Shown piece by piece: positions 1-9,135 of a stretch of 64,000 nucleotides of DNA. Source of the DNA: an uncultured Lachnospiraceae bacterium. GTDB taxonomy: Bacteria > Bacillota > Clostridia > Lachnospirales > Lachnospiraceae. The notes beneath the pieces are model-generated. The model was not told where the DNA came from and made no database searches. It saw only the letters and a program-made list of their open reading frames with translations. Both the position numbers and the translations under genes were made by a program. Position 1 is the first letter of the stretch; each line of letters starts with the position of its first letter. Location of the stretch: positions 1 through 64,000 of the forward strand of contig CAMWGV010000003.1 of assembly GCA_947173945.1 (NCBI GenBank). The letters run 5' to 3'.

Positions 1-1
1 G

Positions 2-88
2 ATTATTGATGATGAGGACAAAAAACAGCAAATTTTAATGCAACTAAAAAATATAAATACTTCACATTTTGAAAATAATCTAGTATAA
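2..88 (+). CDS. C-terminal end of an unidentified gene (partial)
   Basis: An open frame enters from the left window edge and reads 28 codons to a TAA stop. The other two forward frames close within the first 40 bases. The residues seen are charged and Asn/Gln-rich (it begins IIDDEDKKQQ), which is compatible with the tail of a cytosolic protein, but there is too little to name a family. The next gene's -10 box overlaps this stop codon. Confidence 0.5.
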   Translation: MIDDEDKKQQILMQLKNINTSHFENNLV

Positions 89-89
89 T
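61..89 (+). promoter_or_regulatory. Promoter for the PEGA lipoprotein gene
   Basis: TTCACA at 61-66, a 17-base spacer and a perfect TATAAT at 84-89 fit a sigma-A promoter. The expected transcript start lies only about 15 bases before the ATG at 111, and the -10 box overlaps the stop of the upstream partial gene. Confidence 0.55.
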
Positions 90-110
90 ACTGTAGTTAA
101 GGTGGGTATT

Positions 111-1451
111 ATGCGAAAAAATGTATTATTGCTAAGCCTTATATTACTGCTTGCGATTGTTTGTGGTTGTGGAAATTCAGACAAAATCAAGGTTTATGAT
201 AACACAGAGATTATGCCGGATGCACATGAGGAATCGACAATGACAGCGGTTGTTACAAGGCTGGAAACCGATAGCGACATTATTGAATTTATGGATTGCT
301 ATTCGGGAAAACACACGGAACTTTCATATCATGGTGGCGTGAGCATCACTAACACCTACGGCAAGGATATTGGCCTTATAGGGCTTACCTGCGGTAGTGT
401 AGTTGATGTTGTGTATTATTATGATACAGGGCGACTGGTTAGTATTTCCATGAATGAGAATGCACTCAATATTGATGATGTCAGTAAGCTCAGTGTTGAC
501 AAAGAAAATTTAAAGGCTGTTTACAAGGGTAAGTCATACGAAATGTATGATTATGCTGTAGCGTTTGATGAGAACGAACCTCTGGATATTATGGAGGTTA
601 ATACCGAGGATAAGGTACGTCTTAGTATTTTCAATGGTAAGCTGATTTCAATTACTGTTCAGGAAGGACATGGATATGTGAGGCTATACAATCATGACAC
701 CTATATTGGCGGCATGGTAGAAATGGGCAATGATGTAATAGTCCCTGTCACAAGTGATATGCTTGTTGCAGTGCGTGAGGGTCATTATACTCTTATCATA
801 AGCAAAAATGGTTACAGCAACAGCAAAAATATTACTGTTATGAAAGGTGATGAAACAAGAGTCGATATCAGCTCTATTGCGGTACCGACGGGAACAGTAA
901 CAATTAACGTAACGCCTTCGGACGCAAAGGTATATATAGATGACAAGCTGGACGAGGATCATATTTTTTCGGCACCATATGGTTCGTATAAATTGAAAAT
1001 AGAAGCAGAAGGATACAAAACGTTTAGAGGAAGCTTTGATATAACCGAGCCAGTAAAAAGCTATACGTTTAAGCTGAAAGAGAACAAGGATGCAACTACC
1101 GAGGCAACAACGGAGAGTACATCCACTACTACAGAAAGCGCAACAAAAGGAGATTCGACGTCAGAAAAGGGTACGGAGTCTTCAGGAAAAACAACAGAAA
1201 AGACGACGGAAAAAGTTGAGACAGACAATAAGATTACAATTAAGTCGCCTGTGGGAGTAGGTGTGTATCTAGATGGAGAATATATGGGTGAAGCACCTGC
1301 AACATTCCCAAAAACAGTGGGAACGCACACGATTACCCTTTACAAAAAGGGTTATTTAATAAAGAGTTATACTATACAATCGACTGATAATGGTAAGGAT
1401 GATGAATACAGTTTTGCGGCTCTTACATCAGTTCTTAACATGAATGAATAA
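111..1451 (+). CDS. Lipoprotein with two PEGA domains
   Basis: A 446-residue exported protein. The start at 111 is chosen over a GTG at 102 because AAGGTGG lies about 6 bases before it. The N-terminus (MRKNVLLLSLILLLAIVCGC) is a type II signal peptide with a lipobox ending at Cys20, so the protein is probably lipid-anchored on the outer face of the membrane. Two PEGA repeats are visible. The first is near residues 262-320 (GTVTINVTPSDAKVYIDDK) and the second near 385-435 (SPVGVGVYLDGEYMGEAP); each ends in the typical GY motif. A Thr/Ser/Glu-rich linker of about 50 residues separates them. The first 260 residues match no family I recognise. PEGA domains are usually surface-layer or carbohydrate-associated modules. 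It sits alone 17 bases before the phosphohexomutase gene and may be cotranscribed with it. Confidence 0.85.
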   Translation: MRKNVLLLSLILLLAIVCGCGNSDKIKVYDNTEIMPDAHEESTMTAVVTRLETDSDIIEFMDCYSGKHTELSYHGGVSITNTYGKDIGLIGLTCGSVVDVVYYYDTGRLVSISMNENALNIDDVSKLSVDKENLKAVYKGKSYEMYDYAVAFDENEPLDIMEVNTEDKVRLSIFNGKLISITVQEGHGYVRLYNHDTYIGGMVEMGNDVIVPVTSDMLVAVREGHYTLIISKNGYSNSKNITVMKGDETRVDISSIAVPTGTVTINVTPSDAKVYIDDKLDEDHIFSAPYGSYKLKIEAEGYKTFRGSFDITEPVKSYTFKLKENKDATTEATTESTSTTTESATKGDSTSEKGTESSGKTTEKTTEKVETDNKITIKSPVGVGVYLDGEYMGEAPATFPKTVGTHTITLYKKGYLIKSYTIQSTDNGKDDEYSFAALTSVLNMNE

Positions 1452-1468
1452 ATTTAAGGAGGCACATC

Positions 1469-3196
1469 ATGGACTACATGAAGGTATACGAAGAATGGAC
1501 GACCAATCCGTTTTTCAGTGAGGAGACCAGACAGGAGCTTCTGGCAATAAAAGACAACGATAAGGAAATAAGGGAACGTTTTTATGCTGACCTTGAATTT
1601 GGAACAGCCGGATTGAGAGGTATTATCGGTGCTGGTATAAATAGAATGAATGATTATGTGGTGGCAAAGGCTACACAGGGGCTTGCAAACTACATTATTC
1701 ATAGAAAGAAGCAGTCAAAGGGTGTAGTAATTGCCTTCGATTCCAGAAGATGTTCTCCGGAATTTGCTGACGTGGCTGCTCTGTGCCTTGCTGCAAATGG
1801 TATAAAGGCATATGTGTTCGAGTCGCTTAGACCTACTCCGGAGCTTTCCTTCGCTGTAAGATATTTTGGATGTATTGCAGGCATAAATATAACAGCAAGC
1901 CATAATCCACCTGAATATAACGGATATAAGGTGTATTGGGAGGATGGTGCACAGATAACACCTCCGCATGATGCAGGTATCATGAAGGAAGTTAAGATGA
2001 TTACAGTACAGGATGCCAAGACTATGCCTAAGCAGGAGGCAATCCATGAGGGACTGTATGAGATTGTTGGAAAAGAAGTTGATGATGCATATATTGCTGA
2101 GCTGAAGAAGCTTGTTATACATCAGGATTGTATAGATAAATATGGAAGTGAGCTTAAAATAGTTTATACTCCGCTTCACGGAACAGGAAATATACCGGCA
2201 AGAAGAATACTTCGTGAACTGGGTTTTCAGAATGTATATGTTGTGCCTGAACAGGAGCTTCCAGATGGAGAATTCCCTACAGTCAGCTATCCGAACCCTG
2301 AGGCAGAAGAGGCATTTGAGCTTGCACTGAAGCTTGCAAAGGAAAGGGATGCAGATCTCGTGCTTGCAACTGATCCTGATGCAGACAGACTTGGAGTTTA
2401 TGTAAAGGACAAGGTTGGCGAGTACCATTGTCTTACCGGAAATATGTCAGGAAGTCTTCTGGCTGATTATGAGCTTGGGCAGATAAAGGCAACAAGAGGG
2501 CTGCCGGAGGATGGAGCATTAATAAAGACAATTGTAACCACAAATCTTGCTAATTCGGTTGCAGAACACTATGGTGTAAAGGTTATTGAGGTTCTTACTG
2601 GTTTTAAGTTTATAGGACAGCAGATACTTGGTTTTGAGCAAAAGAGGTCAGGAACATATCTGTTTGGTTTTGAGGAGAGCTATGGATGTCTGATAGGAAC
2701 CCATGCAAGGGATAAGGATGCAATCGTAGCAACTATGGCACTTTGTGAGGCAGCAGCTTACTACAAATCAAAAGATATGACATTGTGGGATGCAATGATA
2801 GATATGTACGACAAGTATGGCTATCATGTAGATGATATAAAAACAATAACATTAAAAGGTGTAGACGGGCTTGAAAAAATAAAGAGTATCATGGAAATTC
2901 TCAAGCATAATACGCCAAAGGAAATAGCAGGACATGAGGTACTTTGGGCAAGGAATTATGATGATGATACCGCAACAAACATGAGAACAAAGGCGGTACT
3001 TCCTACAGGTCTGCCAAAGTCAAATGTTGTATATTATGATTTGGCAGATGAAGCATGGCTGTGTGTAAGACCATCAGGAACAGAGCCAAAGATAAAGTTC
3101 TACTATGGAGTAGTCGGAACAAGCTTAGAAAATGCACAGGAGCTGTCAGCCAAATTCGGTGAAGCAGTAATGAAAATGATTGAAAACATGCTCTAA
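1469..3196 (+). CDS. pgcA: Phosphoglucomutase/phosphomannomutase
   Basis: A 575-residue phospho-sugar mutase of the alpha-D-phosphohexomutase superfamily, which interconverts hexose-1-phosphate and hexose-6-phosphate and so feeds UDP-glucose and glycogen or cell-wall sugar pathways in the cytosol. All four signature loops are present in order: the phosphoserine loop TASHNPPEYNGYK, the metal loop DPDADRLG, the sugar loop GFEESYG, and the phosphate-binding loop RPSGTEPKIKFYY near the C-terminus. The length fits the long PgcA-type enzymes of Firmicutes. The ATG is preceded by AAGGAGG with good spacing. It is followed directly by a strong terminator. Whether glucose or mannose phosphate is the main substrate cannot be read from the sequence. 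Confidence 0.93.
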   Translation: MDYMKVYEEWTTNPFFSEETRQELLAIKDNDKEIRERFYADLEFGTAGLRGIIGAGINRMNDYVVAKATQGLANYIIHRKKQSKGVVIAFDSRRCSPEFADVAALCLAANGIKAYVFESLRPTPELSFAVRYFGCIAGINITASHNPPEYNGYKVYWEDGAQITPPHDAGIMKEVKMITVQDAKTMPKQEAIHEGLYEIVGKEVDDAYIAELKKLVIHQDCIDKYGSELKIVYTPLHGTGNIPARRILRELGFQNVYVVPEQELPDGEFPTVSYPNPEAEEAFELALKLAKERDADLVLATDPDADRLGVYVKDKVGEYHCLTGNMSGSLLADYELGQIKATRGLPEDGALIKTIVTTNLANSVAEHYGVKVIEVLTGFKFIGQQILGFEQKRSGTYLFGFEESYGCLIGTHARDKDAIVATMALCEAAAYYKSKDMTLWDAMIDMYDKYGYHVDDIKTITLKGVDGLEKIKSIMEILKHNTPKEIAGHEVLWARNYDDDTATNMRTKAVLPTGLPKSNVVYYDLADEAWLCVRPSGTEPKIKFYYGVVGTSLENAQELSAKFGEAVMKMIENML

Positions 3197-3206
3197 TGAG
3201 ACATGC

Positions 3207-3270
3207 ACAACAAAACAAACACATCCCTATGCGTGCTTGCACAGGCATAGGGATGTGTTTGTTTTGTTGT
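3207..3270 (+). terminator. Long perfect hairpin terminator after pgcA
   Basis: A perfect 26-bp inverted repeat has arms at 3207-3232 and 3245-3270. The 12-base loop can itself fold (GTGC/GCAC). The outer part of the arms is A/C-rich on the left and T/G-rich on the right (TTTGTTTTGTT), so the GC-rich inner stem can be followed by a U-rich tail, as in a Rho-independent terminator that could work in both directions. Confidence 0.75.
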
Positions 3271-3279
3271 ATATGGCGA

Positions 3280-3312
3280 AGCCATACACCGAGCGAAGCG
3301 AGGTGCATGGCT
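3280..3312. repeat. Imperfect inverted repeat at the head of the tandem array
   Basis: AGCCATACACC (3280-3290) and AGGTGCATGGCT (3301-3312) pair with one G-U wobble around the loop GAGCGAAGCG. The hairpin overlaps the first 39-bp tandem unit. A hairpin of similar shape and loop core occurs at 8995-9025. Confidence 0.6.
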
Positions 3313-3444
3313 CATTAGAGAGATAAGCCGAGCGAAGCGAGGTGCATAGCTTGTCAGAGAGATAAGCCGAGCGAAGCGAGGTGCATAGCTCATTAGAGAG
3401 ATAAGCCGAGCGAAGCGAGGTGCATAACTCATTAGAAAGATTAA
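3289..3444. repeat. Four tandem copies of a 39-bp repeat
   Basis: Units start at 3289, 3328, 3367 and 3406, each opening with CCGAGCGAAGCGAGGTGCAT. They differ at only a few positions, and the last copy is the most diverged. There are no unique spacers. The block lies between the pgcA terminator and a degenerate short reading frame. The period is a multiple of three, so the minus strand happens to stay open with a 13-residue periodic peptide. I regard that frame as a by-product. Confidence 0.9.
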
Positions 3445-3626
3445 CTTTTCAATATATATTTCTCGGCTTCTTCAGGAGACAGGTTAAATTTATTTACAAG
3501 ATCTTCTGCAATTTTGCTATCTGAGAAACCATTTTTCTTAAGAAGAGAAATAGGTGTTAACCATGAAAGAAATACTAAGTAATGCTTTGAAAAAGTGCTG
3601 TCATATGCGTATAAAAAATACAACAT
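3441..3626 (-). pseudogene. Short reading frame, possible remnant of a larger gene
   Basis: A 61-codon minus-strand frame whose second half (GFSDSKIAEDLVNKFNLSPE and onward to EEAEKYI) looks like real protein: two amphipathic helices of a kind seen at the C-termini of Rpn-type PD-(D/E)XK nuclease or transposase-like proteins in Clostridia. That resemblance is from memory and weak. The N-terminal part looks random, there is no convincing ribosome site, and the frame ends against the tandem repeat block. I read it as a decayed C-terminal fragment, but a genuine small protein is possible. Confidence 0.3.
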
Positions 3627-3767
3627 GTTTTTTATGAATTAATTCTCTTAAGATAAATCATCTTACAAAAAATAACAATTGCGGATATTTGATATATATA
3701 TTATTATAAATGTATATAATTTTTATGTTAGAGTATTTTGCTTTTAATAGATGAAAGGAGAATATGT

Positions 3768-6700
3768 ATGAAAAATTTCAAGAAAAAAACTGCCGCTTTT
3801 CTTGCTGCGGTTATGATATTTGGATGTAATCCTGTACTTGGGGATGTTTCCTATGCAATGGAAGAAGCAGTTACATATGAAACAGATGTGATTGTAGAAG
3901 AAGACATTGATTTACAGCAGGCATCTGTTGTTGACTATAATCTAAATGAAACAGCAACCTTTAAGGGAAGAACGATTGAGCAGGTTGCACGATTATATTC
4001 CGACGCAAAGTATTCAGGAGATACGTATGATAATGGACAAAGTGTTACATATTACACTACTCCTGCATCTACAAAGGCTCCGTATGAGGCAGGCGTTCTT
4101 ACGGCAGATACGCACAAGACAATGACTGAAATGACGAATTTTTACCGTTGGCTTGTAGGTGTAAGACCTTTAACTGTTGAGTCCAGCCATTCAGAGTTAC
4201 TTCAGTCTGAGGCTCTTATTAGAAACTTTGAATTTGCGCATTATGTAAGTGATTCATCCAAGCCTGCTGATATGAGCGATGAAATATGGAATGCAGGCTC
4301 TGGATGTAACCATAACATACTTGCAATGGGTTATACACCATTGGGAGCTATAACAGGCTGGATGAATGAAGGATACAATCTCAACAGAAAAGCATGGGAT
4401 ACTACAGGACACAGATATGCACTGATAGCCGAAAATTTAACAGATGTACAGTTTGGATATTCGGGAAGTATTGCTATAGGTAAGGATGTTGCCAGGGGAA
4501 ATGACAGTTCATATGAAGGAATCTATACGTTCCCTGCACCGGGAATTATGCCAAATGATCTGGTTAATCCTATAGGATCAGTATGGGGTGTTGATTATAA
4601 CACAAGCCTGAGCTATGATGACGCAGGTGATGTTGCTGTTACAATAACCAACCTTACATCAGGAGAAAGTGTTACAAGGACGGTGGCTGACAACACTCTT
4701 AAGATTGCGAAAGGCAATATACTGATTGTGCAGCCGGAAGACTACAATGAAACTACCAGACGCTATGAGGCTTCCTATAAGGTTGTAGTCAGTGGCTTGA
4801 AAGAAGCTTCAACGGGAAATCCGGCACAGATAAGTTACACCATTGATTTTGTGGATGTCAGACCATATATGGATTCTTATGTGGAAAAAGTGACATTTCC
4901 ATATTCGGAATATGGTGTATATTCAACATTGAATGATACAGAAAGCTTAAAAAAGATTGGTATAACGTTGCCGAAAACCCTCACGATTACTGCAGAGAAC
5001 GGATGTGAATATGAGGTTCCTGTCACAGGAGAATGGACACTCGATGAGGCAAACAGTTGCTGGATTAACAAGGGTGATGCCTCCGCATTGCCTGACAATA
5101 TAACTGATAAAAAAAGCGTATTAGACAAGGTGACCTTTGACTACAAGATTATTACGGAATCGGGATATCGATATAGTACTTTGAGAATTTCTCCGGCTTC
5201 TCCTAAGGAAGGGGCACAGGGAACAATGTCTGTTTACAGATATATAAGCAATTATGGACATAGTAAGATATTCCGCCTTAATGAAACCGAGGCTGGAGGT
5301 TATACTTCCGTTGAAATGTTTGATTCGGCTACAGCAACTAATTTGTCTGAATCAGGAGTAACACATATCTACAGCATTGACAGCTTTGATGTTAGTGACA
5401 GCGGAGAATATATATCTATATATTTTAACGACAGCTGGAAGTCAACAGCATATGTTTCAACTTCAATCCCGAAGCTGGAAATTAACCATACATATGCTTC
5501 AGAAGTGACAAAGAAACCAAGCTGTGCAGAGGAAGGAATTACAACTTACACATGCAAGGTATGTAATGATACATACACAGAGACCATTGAAAAGCTTACT
5601 ACCCATAAGTATGAATCAGAGATTATAAAACTGCCTTCTGTAGATGAGCAGGGAGAGATATGCTATACATGTACAGTTTGTGGTGACACATACACGGAGT
5701 ATATGGATACAATCAGTAATATAGCTGATTGCGATATAACACTTTCCCAAAACTCTTACACATATACGGGAAAAGATTATTGCCCAGATGTTACTATAAA
5801 GGATGGCAATATAAAGCTTACACAGGACGTTGATTACACTGTTTCATACAGTGATAACAGGAATGCAGGCACGGCTGCGGTATTAATTTCCGGTAAGGGA
5901 GAGTATGCAGGTAAAACAACGAAGTATTTCAATATACAAAAGGCTGACCAGAATTTGAAGATATTAAGCATTGACGGAAAGATATTTGACGGACAGCCAA
6001 TTGCTGAACCAGTTACAGATGATGTGGCAGAGCAGGGGACAATCTCATATCTGTACAGTGATAAAGAAAACGGAACATACATTAAGGGACTGCCGGAAAA
6101 TGCAGGAATCTGGTATGTAAAGGCCGCTATGACTGAAACGGATAATTATAAGAGTGCATTGTCAGATGCAGAGGTTGTCAGTATTGATAAAGCAACGCAA
6201 GAGACCTTTGCAATAACGAATAAACCTGAAAGTGTCACATATGGTGATGCGTCTTTTTCATTAATAACTACAGGAGGAAGTGGAGATGGAGCTGTTACAT
6301 GGAAGATTACAGAGGGGACAGCTTCAGCTGCTGTGAATTCAGTTACGGGAGAGGTTTCGGTAAGGCATGCCGGAAGTGTGACGTTGACTGCAACAAAATC
6401 AGGTGGTACAAATTATAAGGATGTAACGGATACGTATAAATTTAATATTGAAAAGAAGCCAATTACTGTTAAGGCAAAGGATACGAGTATTGTATATGGT
6501 GAAAAGGCTGTTACATTTACATGTGAGTACAATGAAGCAGATTTTGTTGGAGAAGATACTGTCAGTGAGCTTAATGTTTCATTAAGCAGTGGCACAACAT
6601 CAAAATCTGGTGTGGGAAGCTATGATATTACTGGTAAATCAACAAAAGGTGATTATGATGTTACGGTTCTGCCTGGAACGCTGACTATAACTCCAAGAAA

Positions 6701-7886
6701 GCTCAGTGTAAAGGGTGTTATAATAGAGAAAAAATATTTTGATGAGACTACAGATGTAGTGGTAACAGACGTATTGTTTGACAATATTCTGGAAGGCGAC
6801 AGCTTTGTTAACAAGGTAGATTATAATGTAAGTGCGTCATTTTTAGCTGCTGATATAGGAACAAAAGAAATATCAGGAACTATAACACTTAAGGATACGA
6901 AACTTACGGAAAATTATATTTTGGAGAATTCCGAATTTTCCTGTCAGGTATCTGAAGGAATTAGAAAACGCAAGCCTTCCTATAATCTGCCAACGCAAAT
7001 TGCGGCGGTGTATGGAAATACGCTTGCATCAGTAAAGCTTCCAAAAGATGCAAACGGAACGTGGAGTTGGGCAAATAGCAAAGAAAATGTAGGTAACGTG
7101 GGAAACAATGAATTTAAGGCTGTATTTACTCCTTATGATACGGAAAATTACAGCAGTGTTGAGGAGACAGTGAAGGTTAATGTTAAGCCTGTGGCACTTA
7201 AGTCGGGAGCTAAGGTTAAATTATCTGCCACATCTTATAATTACACAGGTGCATACAAAAAGCCTTCCGTTAAATCAGTAGTATTTAATGGAAAGACACT
7301 CACTTACGGAACTGATTACACGGTTTCGTACACGAATAATGGAAAAAACAAGAATGTCGGAAGCTATAGTGTTATAATAACAGGCAAAGGAAACTATACC
7401 GGTACGGTGAAGGCAACATACAAAATAACAGTTTCAAAGGGTAAGACCTATACTGTAAGTGGAAAGAAATATAAGGTGACTAATGCTGCCACAAACGGAA
7501 CGGGAACAGTATCGCTGGTAGGTACGACCACAAGTAAATCAAAGCTTACATCTCTTACTGTTGGAAATACCGTAAAAATAGGCGGAAAGAAATTTAATAT
7601 AACATCAATAGGCGCAAATGCATTTAAGGGATTTAAAAAGCTTACAAAGGTAACTGTGGGAAGCAATATAAACAGCATAGGTTCAAATGCGTTTTATGGA
7701 TGTTCAAAGCTTAAGACAGTAACAATCAAATCAAAGCGGCTTAAGACTGTTGGCAAAAAGGCACTGTATGGAATATATAAGAAAGCAGTCATTAAGGTCC
7801 CGACAAGTAAATATAAGGCATATAAGAAGCTTTTTAAATCTTCAACAGGGTTTAAAAACAGTATGAAAATGGCAAAACAAAAATAA
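3768..7886 (+). CDS. Large secreted protein: CAP-like domain, Ig/MBG-type repeats, leucine-rich repeats
   Basis: A 1,372-residue secreted protein. The start at 3768 is chosen because AAAGGAG lies 7 bases upstream; the longer frame from 3738 has no site. Order of parts: a signal peptide (about 1-30); a CAP/SCP-like domain near residues 110-240 (MTEMTNFYRWLVGVRPL, then TTGHRYALIAEN); Ig-like material; two CxxC pairs near 605-660 (CKVCNDTY and CTVCGDTY, a module common in Clostridial surface proteins); several MBG/YDG-type beta repeats marked by VDYTVSYSDN and TDYTVSYTNN; and a C-terminal BspA-like leucine-rich segment (ITSIGANAFKGFKKLTKV). No LPxTG or SLH anchor is visible. A role in adhesion or cell-surface remodelling is inferred from the domains only. 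The next gene also carries BspA-type repeats. Confidence 0.85.
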   Translation: MKNFKKKTAAFLAAVMIFGCNPVLGDVSYAMEEAVTYETDVIVEEDIDLQQASVVDYNLNETATFKGRTIEQVARLYSDAKYSGDTYDNGQSVTYYTTPASTKAPYEAGVLTADTHKTMTEMTNFYRWLVGVRPLTVESSHSELLQSEALIRNFEFAHYVSDSSKPADMSDEIWNAGSGCNHNILAMGYTPLGAITGWMNEGYNLNRKAWDTTGHRYALIAENLTDVQFGYSGSIAIGKDVARGNDSSYEGIYTFPAPGIMPNDLVNPIGSVWGVDYNTSLSYDDAGDVAVTITNLTSGESVTRTVADNTLKIAKGNILIVQPEDYNETTRRYEASYKVVVSGLKEASTGNPAQISYTIDFVDVRPYMDSYVEKVTFPYSEYGVYSTLNDTESLKKIGITLPKTLTITAENGCEYEVPVTGEWTLDEANSCWINKGDASALPDNITDKKSVLDKVTFDYKIITESGYRYSTLRISPASPKEGAQGTMSVYRYISNYGHSKIFRLNETEAGGYTSVEMFDSATATNLSESGVTHIYSIDSFDVSDSGEYISIYFNDSWKSTAYVSTSIPKLEINHTYASEVTKKPSCAEEGITTYTCKVCNDTYTETIEKLTTHKYESEIIKLPSVDEQGEICYTCTVCGDTYTEYMDTISNIADCDITLSQNSYTYTGKDYCPDVTIKDGNIKLTQDVDYTVSYSDNRNAGTAAVLISGKGEYAGKTTKYFNIQKADQNLKILSIDGKIFDGQPIAEPVTDDVAEQGTISYLYSDKENGTYIKGLPENAGIWYVKAAMTETDNYKSALSDAEVVSIDKATQETFAITNKPESVTYGDASFSLITTGGSGDGAVTWKITEGTASAAVNSVTGEVSVRHAGSVTLTATKSGGTNYKDVTDTYKFNIEKKPITVKAKDTSIVYGEKAVTFTCEYNEADFVGEDTVSELNVSLSSGTTSKSGVGSYDITGKSTKGDYDVTVLPGTLTITPRKLSVKGVIIEKKYFDETTDVVVTDVLFDNILEGDSFVNKVDYNVSASFLAADIGTKEISGTITLKDTKLTENYILENSEFSCQVSEGIRKRKPSYNLPTQIAAVYGNTLASVKLPKDANGTWSWANSKENVGNVGNNEFKAVFTPYDTENYSSVEETVKVNVKPVALKSGAKVKLSATSYNYTGAYKKPSVKSVVFNGKTLTYGTDYTVSYTNNGKNKNVGSYSVIITGKGNYTGTVKATYKITVSKGKTYTVSGKKYKVTNAATNGTGTVSLVGTTTSKSKLTSLTVGNTVKIGGKKFNITSIGANAFKGFKKLTKVTVGSNINSIGSNAFYGCSKLKTVTIKSKRLKTVGKKALYGIYKKAVIKVPTSKYKAYKKLFKSSTGFKNSMKMAKQK

Positions 7887-7918
7887 TAAATTCATAAAAG
7901 AATGGGGATATATGACTT

Positions 7919-8878
7919 ATGAAAAAAAGATTATTGGTAATGTTTATGGCAATAATATTGTTAGTAAATAACAATGGAATTATGGCTGTGGCGGCAGACA
8001 AAAAGGAATATAAAAGTGGAGACTACACATACACCCTTTCTAATAATACTGCAACCATTACAAAATATGCAGGAAGCAAAAAGGTAGTCAATATACCTAA
8101 AAGTCTGGATGGATATAAGGTCGTTGCCATTGGAGATCATGCATTCTGGAATTGCAGTAAGGTTACCGAGGTGACCATTCCATCAGGAGTGAAAAAAATT
8201 GGTAAACTTGCATTCTGGGAATGTAAGAAACTGAAAAAAATTAAACTTCCGGCAACACTTACTTATATCGGTGATGGGGCATTTATGGAATGTAACAGCC
8301 TTGAAGCAATAAAAATTTGCTCCAAAGCAACTTATATTGGGGAATATGCATTTTGTGAGTGTTACAGTTTAAAGAAGTTTACCGTTCCTGCAAATGTTAC
8401 TATTATACGGGAAGGAACATTTTCCATGTGTTCCTCACTTGTATATGTAAATGTTCCTGCAGGCGTAAAAAATATAAGAAAAAATGCGTTTGAATTCTGT
8501 CCGAAGCTTAAAAGAATATATTATGCAGGAACCAAAAAAAAGTGGGACAGTATATCAATTAAGGACAGCACAGTAAAGAAACTTGGAATTTTTTATAATG
8601 GAAAAAGACAGGCAATAAAAATAACAAAAATCAGGCTGAGTGCCAGTTCGAAAACGGTGAAAGCAGGAAAAAGTATCACGATAAATGCTAAGATTAGCCC
8701 TACGAATGCTACTTATCAGGCACTTAACTGGAAGTCTAGCAATACAAAGTATGCTACAGTAAATTCAAATGGAAAGGTAACGACTAAGAAGGCAGGAAAA
8801 GGGCATACAGTAACGATAACTGCAACATCAAAGGATACAGGCAGGAAGAAAGCTACGTACAAGATTAAAATTCAATAG
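7919..8878 (+). CDS. Secreted BspA-like leucine-rich repeat protein with C-terminal Ig-like domain
   Basis: A 319-residue exported protein with a signal peptide (MKKRLLVMFMAIILLVNNNG) followed by about five BspA/LRR_5 repeats. These show the pattern I-G-x-x-A-F-x-x-C-x-x-L, for example KVVAIGDHAFWNCSKVTEV and LTYIGDGAFMECNSLEAIK. Residues from about 240 onward form a Big_2-like bacterial Ig domain (ISPTNATYQALNWKSSN, then ATVNSNGKVTTKKAG). The gene starts 32 bases after the large CAP/MBG/LRR protein, so the two are probably one transcript. LRR_5 proteins of this kind are usually surface or secreted binding proteins; the ligand is unknown. Confidence 0.85.
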   Translation: MKKRLLVMFMAIILLVNNNGIMAVAADKKEYKSGDYTYTLSNNTATITKYAGSKKVVNIPKSLDGYKVVAIGDHAFWNCSKVTEVTIPSGVKKIGKLAFWECKKLKKIKLPATLTYIGDGAFMECNSLEAIKICSKATYIGEYAFCECYSLKKFTVPANVTIIREGTFSMCSSLVYVNVPAGVKNIRKNAFEFCPKLKRIYYAGTKKKWDSISIKDSTVKKLGIFYNGKRQAIKITKIRLSASSKTVKAGKSITINAKISPTNATYQALNWKSSNTKYATVNSNGKVTTKKAGKGHTVTITATSKDTGRKKATYKIKIQ

Positions 8879-8886
8879 GGAAAAAG

Positions 8887-8974
8887 CGGAGACGGCGGGA
8901 TTCGAACCCGCGTGCCGGTTTCCCGGCTAACTGATTTCGAGTCAGCCCCGTTATGACCACTTCGATACGTCTCC
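8887..8974 (-). tRNA. tRNA-Ser (anticodon CGA)
   Basis: Read on the minus strand, GGAGACG pairs with CGTCTCC to form the acceptor stem, followed by discriminator G. The anticodon loop is CTCGAAA, giving anticodon CGA for the UCG codon. A long variable arm (CCGGGAAACCGG) marks a class II tRNA, and the T loop GGTTCGAACCC is canonical. The 3' CCA is not encoded. A minus-strand promoter lies about 110 bases upstream. Confidence 0.95.
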
Positions 8975-8994
8975 ATGGATTTTTGACCTTAGGT

Positions 8995-9025
8995 AACCAT
9001 AATTTCACTTCGTTTAATTATGGTT
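8995..9025. repeat. 10-bp inverted repeat in the tRNA-Ser leader
   Basis: AACCATAATT (8995-9004) and AATTATGGTT (9016-9025) are perfectly complementary around the 11-base loop TCACTTCGTTT. On the minus strand this lies between the tRNA promoter and the tRNA and would form a hairpin in the precursor. The loop on that strand (AAACGAAGTGA) resembles the loop of the hairpin at 3280-3312. Confidence 0.6.
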
Positions 9026-9082
9026 CACGCACATTCGCCAAATGTCTGCTTTGCAGCCGCTTGGCTCATTGTGTCCGCGTAC

Positions 9083-9110
9083 ATTATACCATAAATTATA
9101 GATTGCACAA
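9083..9110 (-). promoter_or_regulatory. Promoter for tRNA-Ser
   Basis: Read on the minus strand: TTGTGC (9105-9110), a 16-base spacer and TATAAT (9083-9088). It is the only near-consensus promoter upstream of the tRNA in this gap. It also lies in the leader of tmk, on the opposite strand. Confidence 0.5.
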
Positions 9111-9135
9111 TAGCTTTTTATTTTAGGAGAAGAAC

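Noticed and set aside
1715..2428. Long minus-strand frame inside pgcA
   Set aside because: It is a shadow of a clearly conserved enzyme gene; its translation is Cys/Ile/Tyr-rich without domains.
3193..3432. A 79-codon minus-strand frame with a 13-residue periodic peptide
   Set aside because: The period follows from the 39-bp DNA repeat; there is no ribosome site, and the frame runs over the terminator.
3289..3444. CRISPR array
   Set aside because: Units are contiguous without unique spacers and there are no cas genes.
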